From: Blattabacterium cuenoti
GTDB taxonomy: Bacteria > Bacteroidota > Bacteroidia > Flavobacteriales > Blattabacteriaceae
NCBI RefSeq assembly: GCF_014252435.1
Contig: NZ_CP059220.1
Span: 248,001 to 312,000, forward strand
DNA: 64,000 nt
Direction: 5' to 3'
Part shown: positions 56,510 to 64,000 of the stretch, piece after piece
Position numbering within the stretch: position 1 is the stretch's first letter
Layout of the letters: the number at the start of each line of letters is the position of its first letter
The notes under the pieces: generated by a model
The model's input: the letters and a program-made list of their open reading frames with translations, nothing else
Databases searched by the model: none
What the model was told of the DNA's origin: nothing
Position numbers and translations under genes: made by a program

Positions 56510-57406
56510 ATGAATGATACTAAAAAGTTATTTTTAATAGATGCATTTCCACTAATTTATCAAAGTTTTTATGCTTATAAAAAATCCCATCTTTTTACTT
56601 CTAAAGGATTAAATACTTCTCCTATTATCCATTTTACAAACTTTTTGATTAATCTATTAATCCGAGAAAATCCTACTTATATGTCTGTTGTATTTGATAA
56701 ACACCAAGAAACTTTTCGAAAAAAAACATACAAAAAATATAAATCTCATAGGAGAAAAATCCCCAAAGAAATACAGATAGCCATTCCTTATATTGAAAAA
56801 ATATTAACAGCTTTTCGTATTTTGTTTATTCATTCATATAATGGATATGAAGCTGATGATGTCATAGGAACAATTGCTAAAAAAGCAGAAAATAAAGGAT
56901 ATATTGTATATATAATTTCTTTAGATAAGGATTTTTTCCAGCTTATTACAAAAAATATAAAAATATATATTCCTCCTTTTAAAGGAAATCCAAAAAAAAT
57001 TATGGGTATAGAAGATATTCAAAGAAAATTTGAAATCCATTATCCAAAACAGATTATCGATTTGTGGAGTATGATGGGAGATTCTTCCGATAATATACCC
57101 GGAATTCCAGGAATAGGAGAAAAAAATGCAAAAAAATTTTTAAAAAAATATGGAAATATTGAAAATTTTTTAAATTCCACTTATGATCTTCAGGGCAAGA
57201 TGAAAGAAAATGTAGAAAAAAATAAACAATTTGGGTACTTATCTAAACAATTAATCACTATAGTTACTAATATTCCATTTAATTTTCAAGATCAAATGTT
57301 TTTCGTCCAATCACCAAATTGGATTGGTATTCAGAAAATTTTCGATGAACTTGAATTTGTTCAACTACTGAAAAAAACATATCAATATTATAAAAAACAT
57401 GAATGA
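56510..57406 (+). CDS. Stand-alone 5'-3' exonuclease (PolA N-terminal domain only)
   Basis: The product (298 residues from ATG 56510) corresponds to the flap-nuclease domain at the N-terminus of DNA polymerase I: LFLIDAFPLIYQSFYAY opening, VVFDKHQETFRKKTYKKYKSHR (about 65-86), GYEADDVIGTIAKKAE (about 115-130), SLDKDFFQL, and the helix-3-turn DNA-binding GDSSDNIPGIPGIGEKNAKKFLKKYG (about 186-211). It ends where the 3'-5' exonuclease and polymerase domains would begin, and nadD follows on the other strand nine bases later, so the polymerase is gone here. It probably removes RNA primers and flaps. An ATG at 56459 is in frame but overlaps the metG start and lacks conservation. Confidence 0.88.
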   Translation: MNDTKKLFLIDAFPLIYQSFYAYKKSHLFTSKGLNTSPIIHFTNFLINLLIRENPTYMSVVFDKHQETFRKKTYKKYKSHRRKIPKEIQIAIPYIEKILTAFRILFIHSYNGYEADDVIGTIAKKAENKGYIVYIISLDKDFFQLITKNIKIYIPPFKGNPKKIMGIEDIQRKFEIHYPKQIIDLWSMMGDSSDNIPGIPGIGEKNAKKFLKKYGNIENFLNSTYDLQGKMKENVEKNKQFGYLSKQLITIVTNIPFNFQDQMFFVQSPNWIGIQKIFDELEFVQLLKKTYQYYKKHE

Positions 57407-57414
57407 TAATCACA

Positions 57415-58005
57415 TTATGTTGTGATATAAAAATTATGTTTCATAATATAAATCCAAACTTTTTCATGAAGAAATGATTTGATATTTTTACCATTCTGAA
57501 TCGAATTTCGAATAAATGAAGAAGATATTTCAATAACTGGAGCTTCATTTAAAAAAATCACTTTTTTCTGTTTCAAAATAGGTTGATCTGATTTCATTTT
57601 TTTTCCTATTCTAGGATATACTAGAATATCATATTTATTTAATATAGTTTGATAATTTTTCCATTTCGTGAAAGACGAAAAAGAATCTTTACCTAAAAGA
57701 AGAAAAAATTGGTTCATAGGATACTGTTTCTCTATATGATTTAATGTATGAATCGTATAATAAGGTTTTATTAACCTTGATTCAATATCTAAAACCATCA
57801 TATTTTTGTAATTATCAATAGCCTGACGAACCATTTTTATTCGGTGTTCATAATCTAAACATATATCTTTTTTTAATGGATTTTTAGGTGAGACAACAAA
57901 CCAAACAGAATGAATATGATTGATGAATTCTAGTACATAATTTGCAATAATTAAATGTCCTAAATGAATCGGATTAAAAGACCCAAAATATAGTACTATT
58001 TTCAT
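57415..58005 (-). CDS. nadD: Nicotinate-nucleotide adenylyltransferase
   Basis: NadD makes deamido-NAD from nicotinate mononucleotide and ATP. The 196-residue product has the nucleotidyltransferase motif YFGSFNPIHLGHLIIA (about residues 6-21, with the GxFxPxHxGH pattern), LLGKDSFSSFTKW near 103, and the C-terminal EISSSFIRNSI (ISSTxIR motif, about 161-171). Normal length. NAD is also the cofactor of the nearby ligA. Confidence 0.95.
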   Translation of the reverse strand: MKIVLYFGSFNPIHLGHLIIANYVLEFINHIHSVWFVVSPKNPLKKDICLDYEHRIKMVRQAIDNYKNMMVLDIESRLIKPYYTIHTLNHIEKQYPMNQFFLLLGKDSFSSFTKWKNYQTILNKYDILVYPRIGKKMKSDQPILKQKKVIFLNEAPVIEISSSFIRNSIQNGKNIKSFLHEKVWIYIMKHNFYITT

Positions 58006-58310
58006 GTATGATGTTTGATTATTTCCATGAATTCAAAAAATTGTATACGATCATTCATTCCTAAAAAAACAACATAGATCATTTCATGATATATCAAATC
58101 ATTAGGTTTTTGTTTCGAAAAAGTTTCTTATTAAAATGATCATCATATAAATGATATCCATTCGTTCACTATTTTTACAATGTGAATATGATTCGTACTA
58201 TAATGATAGTTTCAAATTATCGATTATAACCAATGATTTGTTATATTTTATTTTTCATTGAATTCTTTCCTTATTAATATAATAAATTTTCTTTTTTTTC
58301 AAAAAACAAT
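58006..58310. other. Gene-free spacer between nadD and ftsK
   Basis: About 305 AT-rich bases between two divergent genes. I see no intact frame, no tRNA, no recognisable protein remnant and no clear TAnnTTTG element. It presumably carries both promoters. Confidence 0.5.
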
Positions 58311-60188
58311 ATGAATAAAAAAAATATTTTAAATAAAAACAAAAAAAAAATAAAAAATCATGGAAATAAAATTCGATCCACTATATTCGGATTTTTCCTG
58401 TTATTATTCAGTATTTTTTTCTTTTTAAGTTTTTTCTCTTTTATTTTTCATTGGGAAAACGATCAGAGTCAAATAGAAGACTTTTTTAATAACAATATCA
58501 TTGCAGAAAACATGCTCGGAAAAATAGGAGCACTCATATCCCATTTTTTTATTTATTGTAGTATAGGAATCAGTGCGTTTTTTATTCCTATATTATTATT
58601 TATCACAGGATTACAGTTTTTGTTTGATAAAAAAAAAATATTAAATAATCTTTATAAATCACTAATCTATCAATTTATTTTTTTCAGTACATGGATCCCA
58701 ATTACTTCTCATATTTTTTTTTCCAATAAAAAAATCATTTCCAACAGTATTGTTGGATTTGAATTAGGAAATTTATTAACCAACTTATTTGGTCGAACCG
58801 GAACATATATAATTATTTCTATTAGTGGATTATTTGATATGATGGTGATTGTTCATCTTATTACTTGTCAAATACAAAAAAAAATGAAAAATTATGAAAA
58901 CATAATAAAAAATCACTTTACATTTCCCTCTTATTCGTCATATACAAAAAAAAAGATAGAATATAAAAAAAATATCAATATGTTACATTCTATTTTAAAT
59001 AATAATAAAAATGCATCAATCGATATACAAAAAGTGGATTTAGAATCAAATAAAAAAAAAATATATCAAATACTCAATTTTTATCATATCAAAATATTTC
59101 ATATAAAAGTTGTTGTAGGACCAAATGTGATATTGTATGAAATTGTTCCTCATATGGGGATTCGTATTTCTAAAATAAAAAATTTAGAAAATGAACTTGC
59201 TTTAAATTTATCTGCTTCGTCTGTAAGGATTATAGCTCCTATACCAGGAAAAAATTCTATAGGAATAGAAATTCCTAATAATCAACGTTATAAAGTGTAT
59301 ATGAAAGAAATTTTATTTTCAAAAGAAAGCAAAGAAAAAAGTAAAAACATGGAATTACCTATTTCATTAGGAAAAACAATTTTTAATGAAATTTTTATAA
59401 TCGATTTAGTCAATATGCCTCATATTTTGATAGCAGGATCAACTGGCCAAGGAAAATCCGTAGGATTAAATGCAATCATTGTTTTTTTATTATATAAAAA
59501 AAATCCAAAAGATCTAAAATTTATTTTAATTGATCCAAAAAAAGTAGAATTATCCATATATGAAAAAATTTCAAAATCTTTTTTTGCAAAAATACCTCAT
59601 TCGAAAAATTCAATTATTACGGATTTAAAAGAAGTAGAAAAAACATTAAATGCCTTATGTAAAGAAATGGATAAAAGATTTTCCATTTTAAAAAAAGGGA
59701 AAGTAAGAAATATTCAAGAATATCATATAAAATACAATAGTAAAAAAAATGTGCATTTACCTTATATCGTATTAATTATTGATGAGTTTGCTGATTTAAG
59801 TATGTTTTTTAAAACCACAAAAATAGAAATATATATTACTAGACTAGCACAACTTTCTCGTGCTGTGGGAATACATATGATTATAGCAACACAAAGACCT
59901 TCGGTCAATGTTATTACCGGATTAATAAAATCAAATTTTACAGCAAGAATATCTTTTAAAGTAAGTTCTAAAATAGATTCTAGAACAATTTTAGATTGTT
60001 CAGGTGCAGAAAAATTAATAGGTAGAGGAGATTTACTATTTTCTTCAAACAAAAACGAATTAATTCGATTGCAAAGTCCATTTATGGATTTGGAAGAAAT
60101 ACAAAAAATAGTGAATTTTTATGAAGATATCAATCAACAAAAAAAAGAATATTTTTTACCAGAACCAGATAAATGGATCAAATCATGA
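58311..60188 (+). CDS. ftsK: DNA translocase FtsK, lacking the gamma domain
   Basis: FtsK pumps chromosomal DNA through the closing septum and sits in the divisome. The 625-residue product has a lysine-rich start, about four membrane helices in the first 200 residues, a very short linker, the alpha domain, then the RecA-like beta domain with Walker A GSTGQGKSVGLN (about residues 375-386), DPKKVELS and Walker B YIVLIIDEFADL (about 484-495), and QRPSVNVITGLIKSN. The winged-helix gamma domain that reads KOPS sites and activates XerD normally follows the EVEKIV segment; here the protein stops about 25 residues after EIQKIVNFY. The lptG-like gene overlaps the stop (ATGA). Confidence 0.94.
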   Translation: MNKKNILNKNKKKIKNHGNKIRSTIFGFFLLLFSIFFFLSFFSFIFHWENDQSQIEDFFNNNIIAENMLGKIGALISHFFIYCSIGISAFFIPILLFITGLQFLFDKKKILNNLYKSLIYQFIFFSTWIPITSHIFFSNKKIISNSIVGFELGNLLTNLFGRTGTYIIISISGLFDMMVIVHLITCQIQKKMKNYENIIKNHFTFPSYSSYTKKKIEYKKNINMLHSILNNNKNASIDIQKVDLESNKKKIYQILNFYHIKIFHIKVVVGPNVILYEIVPHMGIRISKIKNLENELALNLSASSVRIIAPIPGKNSIGIEIPNNQRYKVYMKEILFSKESKEKSKNMELPISLGKTIFNEIFIIDLVNMPHILIAGSTGQGKSVGLNAIIVFLLYKKNPKDLKFILIDPKKVELSIYEKISKSFFAKIPHSKNSIITDLKEVEKTLNALCKEMDKRFSILKKGKVRNIQEYHIKYNSKKNVHLPYIVLIIDEFADLSMFFKTTKIEIYITRLAQLSRAVGIHMIIATQRPSVNVITGLIKSNFTARISFKVSSKIDSRTILDCSGAEKLIGRGDLLFSSNKNELIRLQSPFMDLEEIQKIVNFYEDINQQKKEYFLPEPDKWIKS

Positions 60189-61369
60189 TTAAAAAATTAG
60201 ATTTTTACATGGTTCGTTTATTTATAGAACCTTTTTTTATCGTTTTTTTGTCAATATTTGTTTTATTTCTAATCCAATTTTTCTGGAGTCAAATTGATGA
60301 ATTAACGGGAAAAAATATAGATATCATCATTATTATCAAATTTATTTATTATTTTGGAATAATTATCTTTCCTATAGTGATTCCTATTGTTATATTATTA
60401 ACTTCTCTAATAACATTTGGAAACTTATCGGAAAAAAAAGAACTTTTCGTGATTCAATCTTCTGGAATATCTTTTTTTCGCATTATGTTACCCGTGTTTA
60501 TCGTATCATTGATCTTATCTCTTGTTTCATATTTTTTCTCTGATTTTTTCATTCCAAAAGCTCATGTTCAGATTAGAAAATTAGGAGATCAAATATCATT
60601 ATCTTCTCCATCATTAATAATAAAAGAAGGAATATTTGTCAATATATGTTCCAATGTTTTTATCAAAGTAGATAAAAAGATCGAAAAACAGAATCAGAAT
60701 AGATTACAAAACGTTTTCATTTTTTTTCATAATGATGATAATTCTATAATCAATACCATTTTGGCCAAACAAGGATTTATAAATACTAACAAAGTAAAAA
60801 AATATGTTGTACTAAAATTAAGGAATGGATTTTTATATAGCGGAAAATTCGATTGGAGGAATCATTACAATGATAAAAAAAATACATATTATCAAATAGC
60901 AAAATTTAAAACTTTGATTCAAAAATTTCCAATTCCTTCATATCAAGAAAAAAATAGAGAAAACGATCATGAATCATATAAATTTCTCGATACAAAAAGC
61001 TTAATAAAAAGAATTAAATTTTTAAATAAAAAGCAAATCCATTCAAAAAATTTTACATATGAACAAAAAATTTACTTATACAAAACTCAATTAGAACTTC
61101 AAAAAAAATTTACGTTTCCAATAACATGTCTTATCATGTTTTTTATTGGTTCCTCATTGGGAAGTATTATCAAAAAAGGAGGAATTCTATATCCAACTAT
61201 CATATCTTTATCTATATTTATTTGTTATTATATACTAATTACTATTACTCAAAATGAAGTAGAAAAAGGAAATTTGATTCCGTGGATTGGCGCATGGACT
61301 ACAAACTTGATCTTTTTTCCGATTAGCATAGGGATTATCAAAGTAGCAATAAATAATAAATTGTCATGA
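60185..61369 (+). CDS. LptF/LptG (YjgP/YjgQ) family permease
   Basis: Members form the inner-membrane part of the LptB2FG exporter that lifts lipopolysaccharide to the outer membrane. The 394-residue product has the usual plan: three N-terminal membrane helices (opening KKLDFYMVRLFIEPFFIVF), a periplasmic beta-jellyroll (about 120-300), and three C-terminal helices. The ATG at 60185 overlaps the ftsK stop (ATGA) and is preferred to 60173. LptF and LptG cannot be separated by eye; a partner gene is not in the window. Confidence 0.87.
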   Translation: MIKKLDFYMVRLFIEPFFIVFLSIFVLFLIQFFWSQIDELTGKNIDIIIIIKFIYYFGIIIFPIVIPIVILLTSLITFGNLSEKKELFVIQSSGISFFRIMLPVFIVSLILSLVSYFFSDFFIPKAHVQIRKLGDQISLSSPSLIIKEGIFVNICSNVFIKVDKKIEKQNQNRLQNVFIFFHNDDNSIINTILAKQGFINTNKVKKYVVLKLRNGFLYSGKFDWRNHYNDKKNTYYQIAKFKTLIQKFPIPSYQEKNRENDHESYKFLDTKSLIKRIKFLNKKQIHSKNFTYEQKIYLYKTQLELQKKFTFPITCLIMFFIGSSLGSIIKKGGILYPTIISLSIFICYYILITITQNEVEKGNLIPWIGAWTTNLIFFPISIGIIKVAINNKLS

Positions 61370-61590
61370 TATGGTCTTGAAAAATGATTTCATCATGTTG
61401 AACATCCGATAAATATGAACAAATCATCATCAACTAATGAAAAGTAGTAAAAATGAATGTTGGCAATACGGATAATATCAATAATAAAACAATCTATGTT
61501 ATTTGTAGTAAATGAAAAAGGACCAAAATATAATAATCGTATTTCTCATTCGTGATCAAAATGTTGGAGTACTTAGAAAACAAATCAAAA

Positions 61591-61664
61591 CGGTCTGGAC
61601 GGGATTCGAACCCGCGACCTCATGCGTGACAGGCATGTATTCTAACCAACTGAACTACCAGACC
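61591..61664 (-). tRNA. tRNA-Asp (anticodon GTC)
   Basis: On the minus strand the acceptor GGTCTGG (61664-61658) pairs with CCAGACC (61598-61592), discriminator G at 61591. The anticodon loop CTGTCAC gives GTC at 61630-61628. The T arm has GGGTTCGAATCCC. No encoded CCA. It lies eight bases downstream of trxA on the same strand. Confidence 0.95.
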
Positions 61665-61671
61665 AAAAGAA

Positions 61672-61998
61672 CTATTTTATTAAAACATTTAACTTCTCTC
61701 TTATATATTTTTTAGAAGCTGATCCAACATAGATATCCACTTTTTTTCCATTTTTAAAAAAAATCATTGTAGGAATACTACGAATTCCATATTTGGATGA
61801 AATCAAAGGATTTTTATCCACATTTAATTTGAAAAATAAAACCTGATTTTTGTATTTTTCATCATGACACATTTCTTCTAATAATACCGATAAATTTTTA
61901 CATGGAGTACACCATGGTGCCCAAAAATCGACCAATATAGGATCTTTTGATTCATGAACTAATTGATCAAAATTTGTATCGTTTATTTCTTTTAACAT
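61672..61998 (-). CDS. trxA: Thioredoxin
   Basis: Thioredoxin is the general cytoplasmic disulfide reductant and the usual partner of 2-Cys peroxiredoxin (33 kb). The 108-residue product has the active site WAPWCTPCK with C30 and C33; the usual WCGPC glycine is threonine, a known variant. Segments KLNVDKNPLISSKYGIRSIPTMIFFKNGK (spread over about 58-86) with the cis-proline are normal. Length is normal. Confidence 0.95.
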   Translation of the reverse strand: MLKEINDTNFDQLVHESKDPILVDFWAPWCTPCKNLSVLLEEMCHDEKYKNQVLFFKLNVDKNPLISSKYGIRSIPTMIFFKNGKKVDIYVGSASKKYIREKLNVLIK

Positions 61999-62058
61999 AT
62001 AAAAAATTTTTTACAAAAAAAAAGAATAAAACAAATTTACTTTTTTTTTACGAAGATT

Positions 62059-63135
62059 CTAAAATAGAAACCTGGTTAATAAACCAATATAAATATCTAT
62101 TCCTTTTTCGATTTCCGACACTAAAATATACTCATTAGATGTATGAGAACGAGAACTATCACCTACTCCCATCTTAATGGTAGGAAATGTCATGATACTT
62201 TGATCAGAAAGAGTTGGAGATCCATAAGTTTTTATTCCCATGAATTTTGCATGTAAAACAATAGGATGCGTTGAACTTATGTAAGAAGTGGAATGATAAG
62301 AACGTATTTCAATTTTAGAATGAATGGTTTTTTGAATGATTTCTATAAACTCATTTTTTTCATATAAATCATTCATTCGAATATCTACAATAAAAGAACA
62401 AAAATCAGGAATAATATTATGTTGAATACCTCCCTGTATTTGAGTGATATTTAACGTACTATATCCTAATAATATCGATTTTCTATCAAACAACATATTT
62501 TTTAAATTATTTATGTCCTTTATAGCTAAATATATAGCATTAATCCCATTACTTTTTGCAGAATGAACCGATCTACCTAATGCAATACAATATAGCACCA
62601 TTAATCCTTTTTCAGCTACTGCTACTTTCATATTAGTTGGTTCACCTATTATACCCAAATCAATACAACCAAATTCTTTTAAAATGGATCTTATCCCTAA
62701 TTTTCCAGATATTTCTTCTTCAGCTGTAATAGAAATGATTAATTTATATGGAAAATTAGACAAATTACTTAAGTAGAGAAAAGTAGATATTAATGATACG
62801 ACACATCCACCTGCATCGTTACTCCCTAATCCAATAATTTGATCATATTTTTTTGTAGCAGTAAAAGGATTGGTTCTCCATCCTTTTACCGGTTTTACTG
62901 TATCAATATGAGAATTTAATAATATGGTTTTTACATTTTCTTTTTTAGGAAAATTAGAATTTTCTACCCATATATTATTAAATTTTCTTTTTACATAAAA
63001 TCCATGTTTGTGAAAATAATTTTCTATCAAAACGGACGCTTGATATTCATTTTTCGATACTGAAGGAATATTGATCAGTTTGATTAGGAGTTTGATTGCC
63101 TCTTTTTTTAATTTTTTGATATCTATTACAGGCAT
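62059..63135 (-). CDS. argE: Acetylornithine deacetylase-type M20 peptidase
   Basis: ArgE removes the acetyl (or in some Bacteroidota succinyl) group to free ornithine or citrulline in arginine synthesis. The 358-residue M20 metalloenzyme has LNSHIDTVKP (about residues 72-81), GLGSNDAGGCVVSLI (about 97-111, metal ligand aspartate), TAEEEISGKLG (about 136-146, catalytic glutamate pair), IGEPTNMKVAVAEKG and a C-terminal histidine region. Its ATG overlaps the argB stop by 10 bases, which makes an arginine role much more likely than a generic peptidase. Confidence 0.9.
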   Translation of the reverse strand: MPVIDIKKLKKEAIKLLIKLINIPSVSKNEYQASVLIENYFHKHGFYVKRKFNNIWVENSNFPKKENVKTILLNSHIDTVKPVKGWRTNPFTATKKYDQIIGLGSNDAGGCVVSLISTFLYLSNLSNFPYKLIISITAEEEISGKLGIRSILKEFGCIDLGIIGEPTNMKVAVAEKGLMVLYCIALGRSVHSAKSNGINAIYLAIKDINNLKNMLFDRKSILLGYSTLNITQIQGGIQHNIIPDFCSFIVDIRMNDLYEKNEFIEIIQKTIHSKIEIRSYHSTSYISSTHPIVLHAKFMGIKTYGSPTLSDQSIMTFPTIKMGVGDSSRSHTSNEYILVSEIEKGIDIYIGLLTRFLF

Positions 63136-63908
63136 AGTACAGTATTATTGTGAATCTCGTTTAAATAATGAGGATGACCAATAGATACTTTTTTCACTCC
63201 ATTTTGGAATGCAAAAAATGCATTTTCTAATTTCGGAATCATGCCATTGAAAATAGTATGATCTTGTTTCATTTTTTGAAACAAATCAAAATTAATCTTT
63301 TTTAGAAAAGATTTTGGATTGTTTATATTCCGTAATACTCCTTTTTTTTCAAAACATAGATGTAAATCTACTTGATTATTATCATTTGATAACGCAATAG
63401 CTATATGAGATGATATGGTATCTGCGTTAGTATTCAAAAGAGTCCCATATCCATTATGAGTAATAGGACATAATACAGGAACTAGATCATTTTTTAGAAG
63501 AAGTTTGATAAAATGAATATTAATATTTTTTATATCAATATCCCCTACATATCCATAATCAATGTTTTTTTCTTTACTACGAAAAAATGATTTGATACAA
63601 TTTCCATCTGCTCCAGACAAACCTAAAGCATTACAATTATAACCTTGTAATAAGGAAACAATATTTTTGTTAATATATCCCGCATAAATCATAACAACGA
63701 CTTCGAGAGTTTTTTTGTCAGTCACCCTTCTCCCTCTTATCATTTTCTTAGGAATACCCATTCGATCCATCACATTATTTGCTTTTTCTCCTCCTCCATG
63801 AATGAAAATTTTATATCCTTCTAATTTACAAAAAGATTGAATAGAAATATTCAGAAGTTTAGGATCATTAATGATATGTCCACCTATCTTTACTATATGA
63901 ATTTTCAT
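63126..63908 (-). CDS. argB: Acetylglutamate kinase
   Basis: ArgB phosphorylates N-acetylglutamate, the second step of arginine synthesis. The 260-residue amino-acid-kinase product has VKIGGHIINDP near the start, FIHGGGEKANNVMDRMGI (about residues 35-52), GLSGADGNCI (about 97-106), and VPVLCPITHNGYGTLLNTNADTISSHIA (about 137-164). Its ATG overlaps the stop of the preceding argF as ATGA. It may also accept N-succinylglutamate, as in some Bacteroidota; not decidable here. Confidence 0.94.
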   Translation of the reverse strand: MKIHIVKIGGHIINDPKLLNISIQSFCKLEGYKIFIHGGGEKANNVMDRMGIPKKMIRGRRVTDKKTLEVVVMIYAGYINKNIVSLLQGYNCNALGLSGADGNCIKSFFRSKEKNIDYGYVGDIDIKNINIHFIKLLLKNDLVPVLCPITHNGYGTLLNTNADTISSHIAIALSNDNNQVDLHLCFEKKGVLRNINNPKSFLKKINFDLFQKMKQDHTIFNGMIPKLENAFFAFQNGVKKVSIGHPHYLNEIHNNTVLCL

Positions 63909-64000
63909 GATAGAAATTGAAGAATTTTTAAAAAAACTATTTGTGCAGAAAAAATTCTATTTTCCGCCTGTTGCAATATGATCGAATTCGGACTATCTAA
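63905..64000 (-). CDS. argF: Ornithine carbamoyltransferase-family C-terminus (truncated by window edge)
   Basis: The minus strand is open from base 64000 down to a stop at 63907-63905 and reads DSPNSIILQQAENRIFSAQ, the C-terminal QQAENR block of acetyl- or succinylornithine carbamoyltransferases in Bacteroidota. The stop overlaps the argB ATG (ATGA). Together with argB and argE it shows an arginine operon continuing outside the window. Only about 31 residues are visible, so the substrate (acetyl or succinyl) is not decidable. Confidence 0.8.
   Translation of the reverse strand, partial: LDSPNSIILQQAENRIFSAQIVFLKILQFLS

Noticed and set aside
61512-61715. Plus-strand frame across tRNA-Asp
   Set aside because: It is antisense to a well-formed tRNA; the translated text is the familiar tRNA artefact.
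1-64000. CRISPR arrays, insertion sequences, phage or toxin-antitoxin modules, rRNA, tmRNA, RNase P RNA
   Set aside because: Looked for repeated spacers, transposase motifs, integrase motifs and conserved RNA cores by eye; none seen.

Overview
The window is a gene-dense, strongly AT-rich stretch of a reduced Bacteroidota (Flavobacteriales-type) chromosome. The best fit is a Blattabacterium-like obligate endosymbiont of cockroaches or a close relative. The reasons are: poly-A/poly-T-rich coding and spacer DNA; single-copy housekeeping genes packed with 4-nt overlaps; Bacteroidota-type proteins (bifunctional DAHP synthase/chorismate mutase, PiT transporter with a long C-terminal tail, MtaB, mevalonate-type diphosphomevalonate decarboxylase, YtxH/holin-like pair); no mobile elements; several decayed genes; and retention of amino-acid biosynthesis (Phe/Tyr, Lys, Arg) that a nutritional symbiont supplies to its host. 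The species assignment is inference; no search was run.

Layout. 1-5227 (+): end of a dcw-type cluster, murG(partial)-murC-ftsQ-ftsA-ftsZ, followed by hisS. 6.8-13.1 kb: a phosphopantetheinyl transferase, a Mrp ATPase, a purine nucleoside phosphorylase homologue with a degraded active site, murB, two small membrane proteins, rlmB and pheS. 13.1-19.7 kb: cvpA, a decayed spacer, pit, ruvA, der, trmD. 19.9-26.6 kb (+): gyrB, uppP, truB, then rpsP (-), tRNA-Gln, a glutamate/aspartate symporter, mvaD, tRNA-His. 26.6-33.6 kb: aspC, a decayed spacer, a cytosine-deaminase-like amidohydrolase, lysS, lipB, mtaB, peroxiredoxin. 33.7-42.3 kb (-): dnaG, rpe, fabI, metK and a tightly overlapped aromatic operon pheA-aminotransferase-tyrA-DAHPS/CM. 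42.5-43.85 kb (+): an unmistakable NRAMP (mntH) pseudogene. 43.8-48.0 kb (-): rpsF-rpsR-rplI, gltX, mnmE. 48.06-48.8 kb (+): a prmC/hemK pseudogene. 48.8-54.8 kb (+): ligA, lon, lysA, tRNA-Ser. 54.8-58 kb: metG, a stand-alone PolA-type 5'-3' exonuclease, nadD. 58.3-61.4 kb (+): ftsK lacking its DNA-reading gamma domain and an LptF/LptG-family permease. 61.6-64 kb (-): tRNA-Asp, trxA and an arginine operon argF(partial)-argB-argE.

How it works together. The genes cover peptidoglycan precursor synthesis and division (murG, murC, murB, uppP, ftsQ/A/Z/K), core information processing (gyrB, dnaG, ligA, ruvA, seven genes for aminoacyl-tRNA synthetases, tRNA and rRNA modification, ribosomal proteins), cofactor chemistry (lipB, nadD, metK, phosphopantetheinyl transferase) and amino-acid provisioning. 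No CRISPR, phage, toxin-antitoxin, insertion sequence or unfamiliar multi-gene system was seen. The interest lies in reductive evolution: two large pseudogenes still legible through many stops and frameshifts (mntH, prmC), an intact PNP-family reading frame stripped of its catalytic motifs, and domain losses in PolA, FtsK and MetG.
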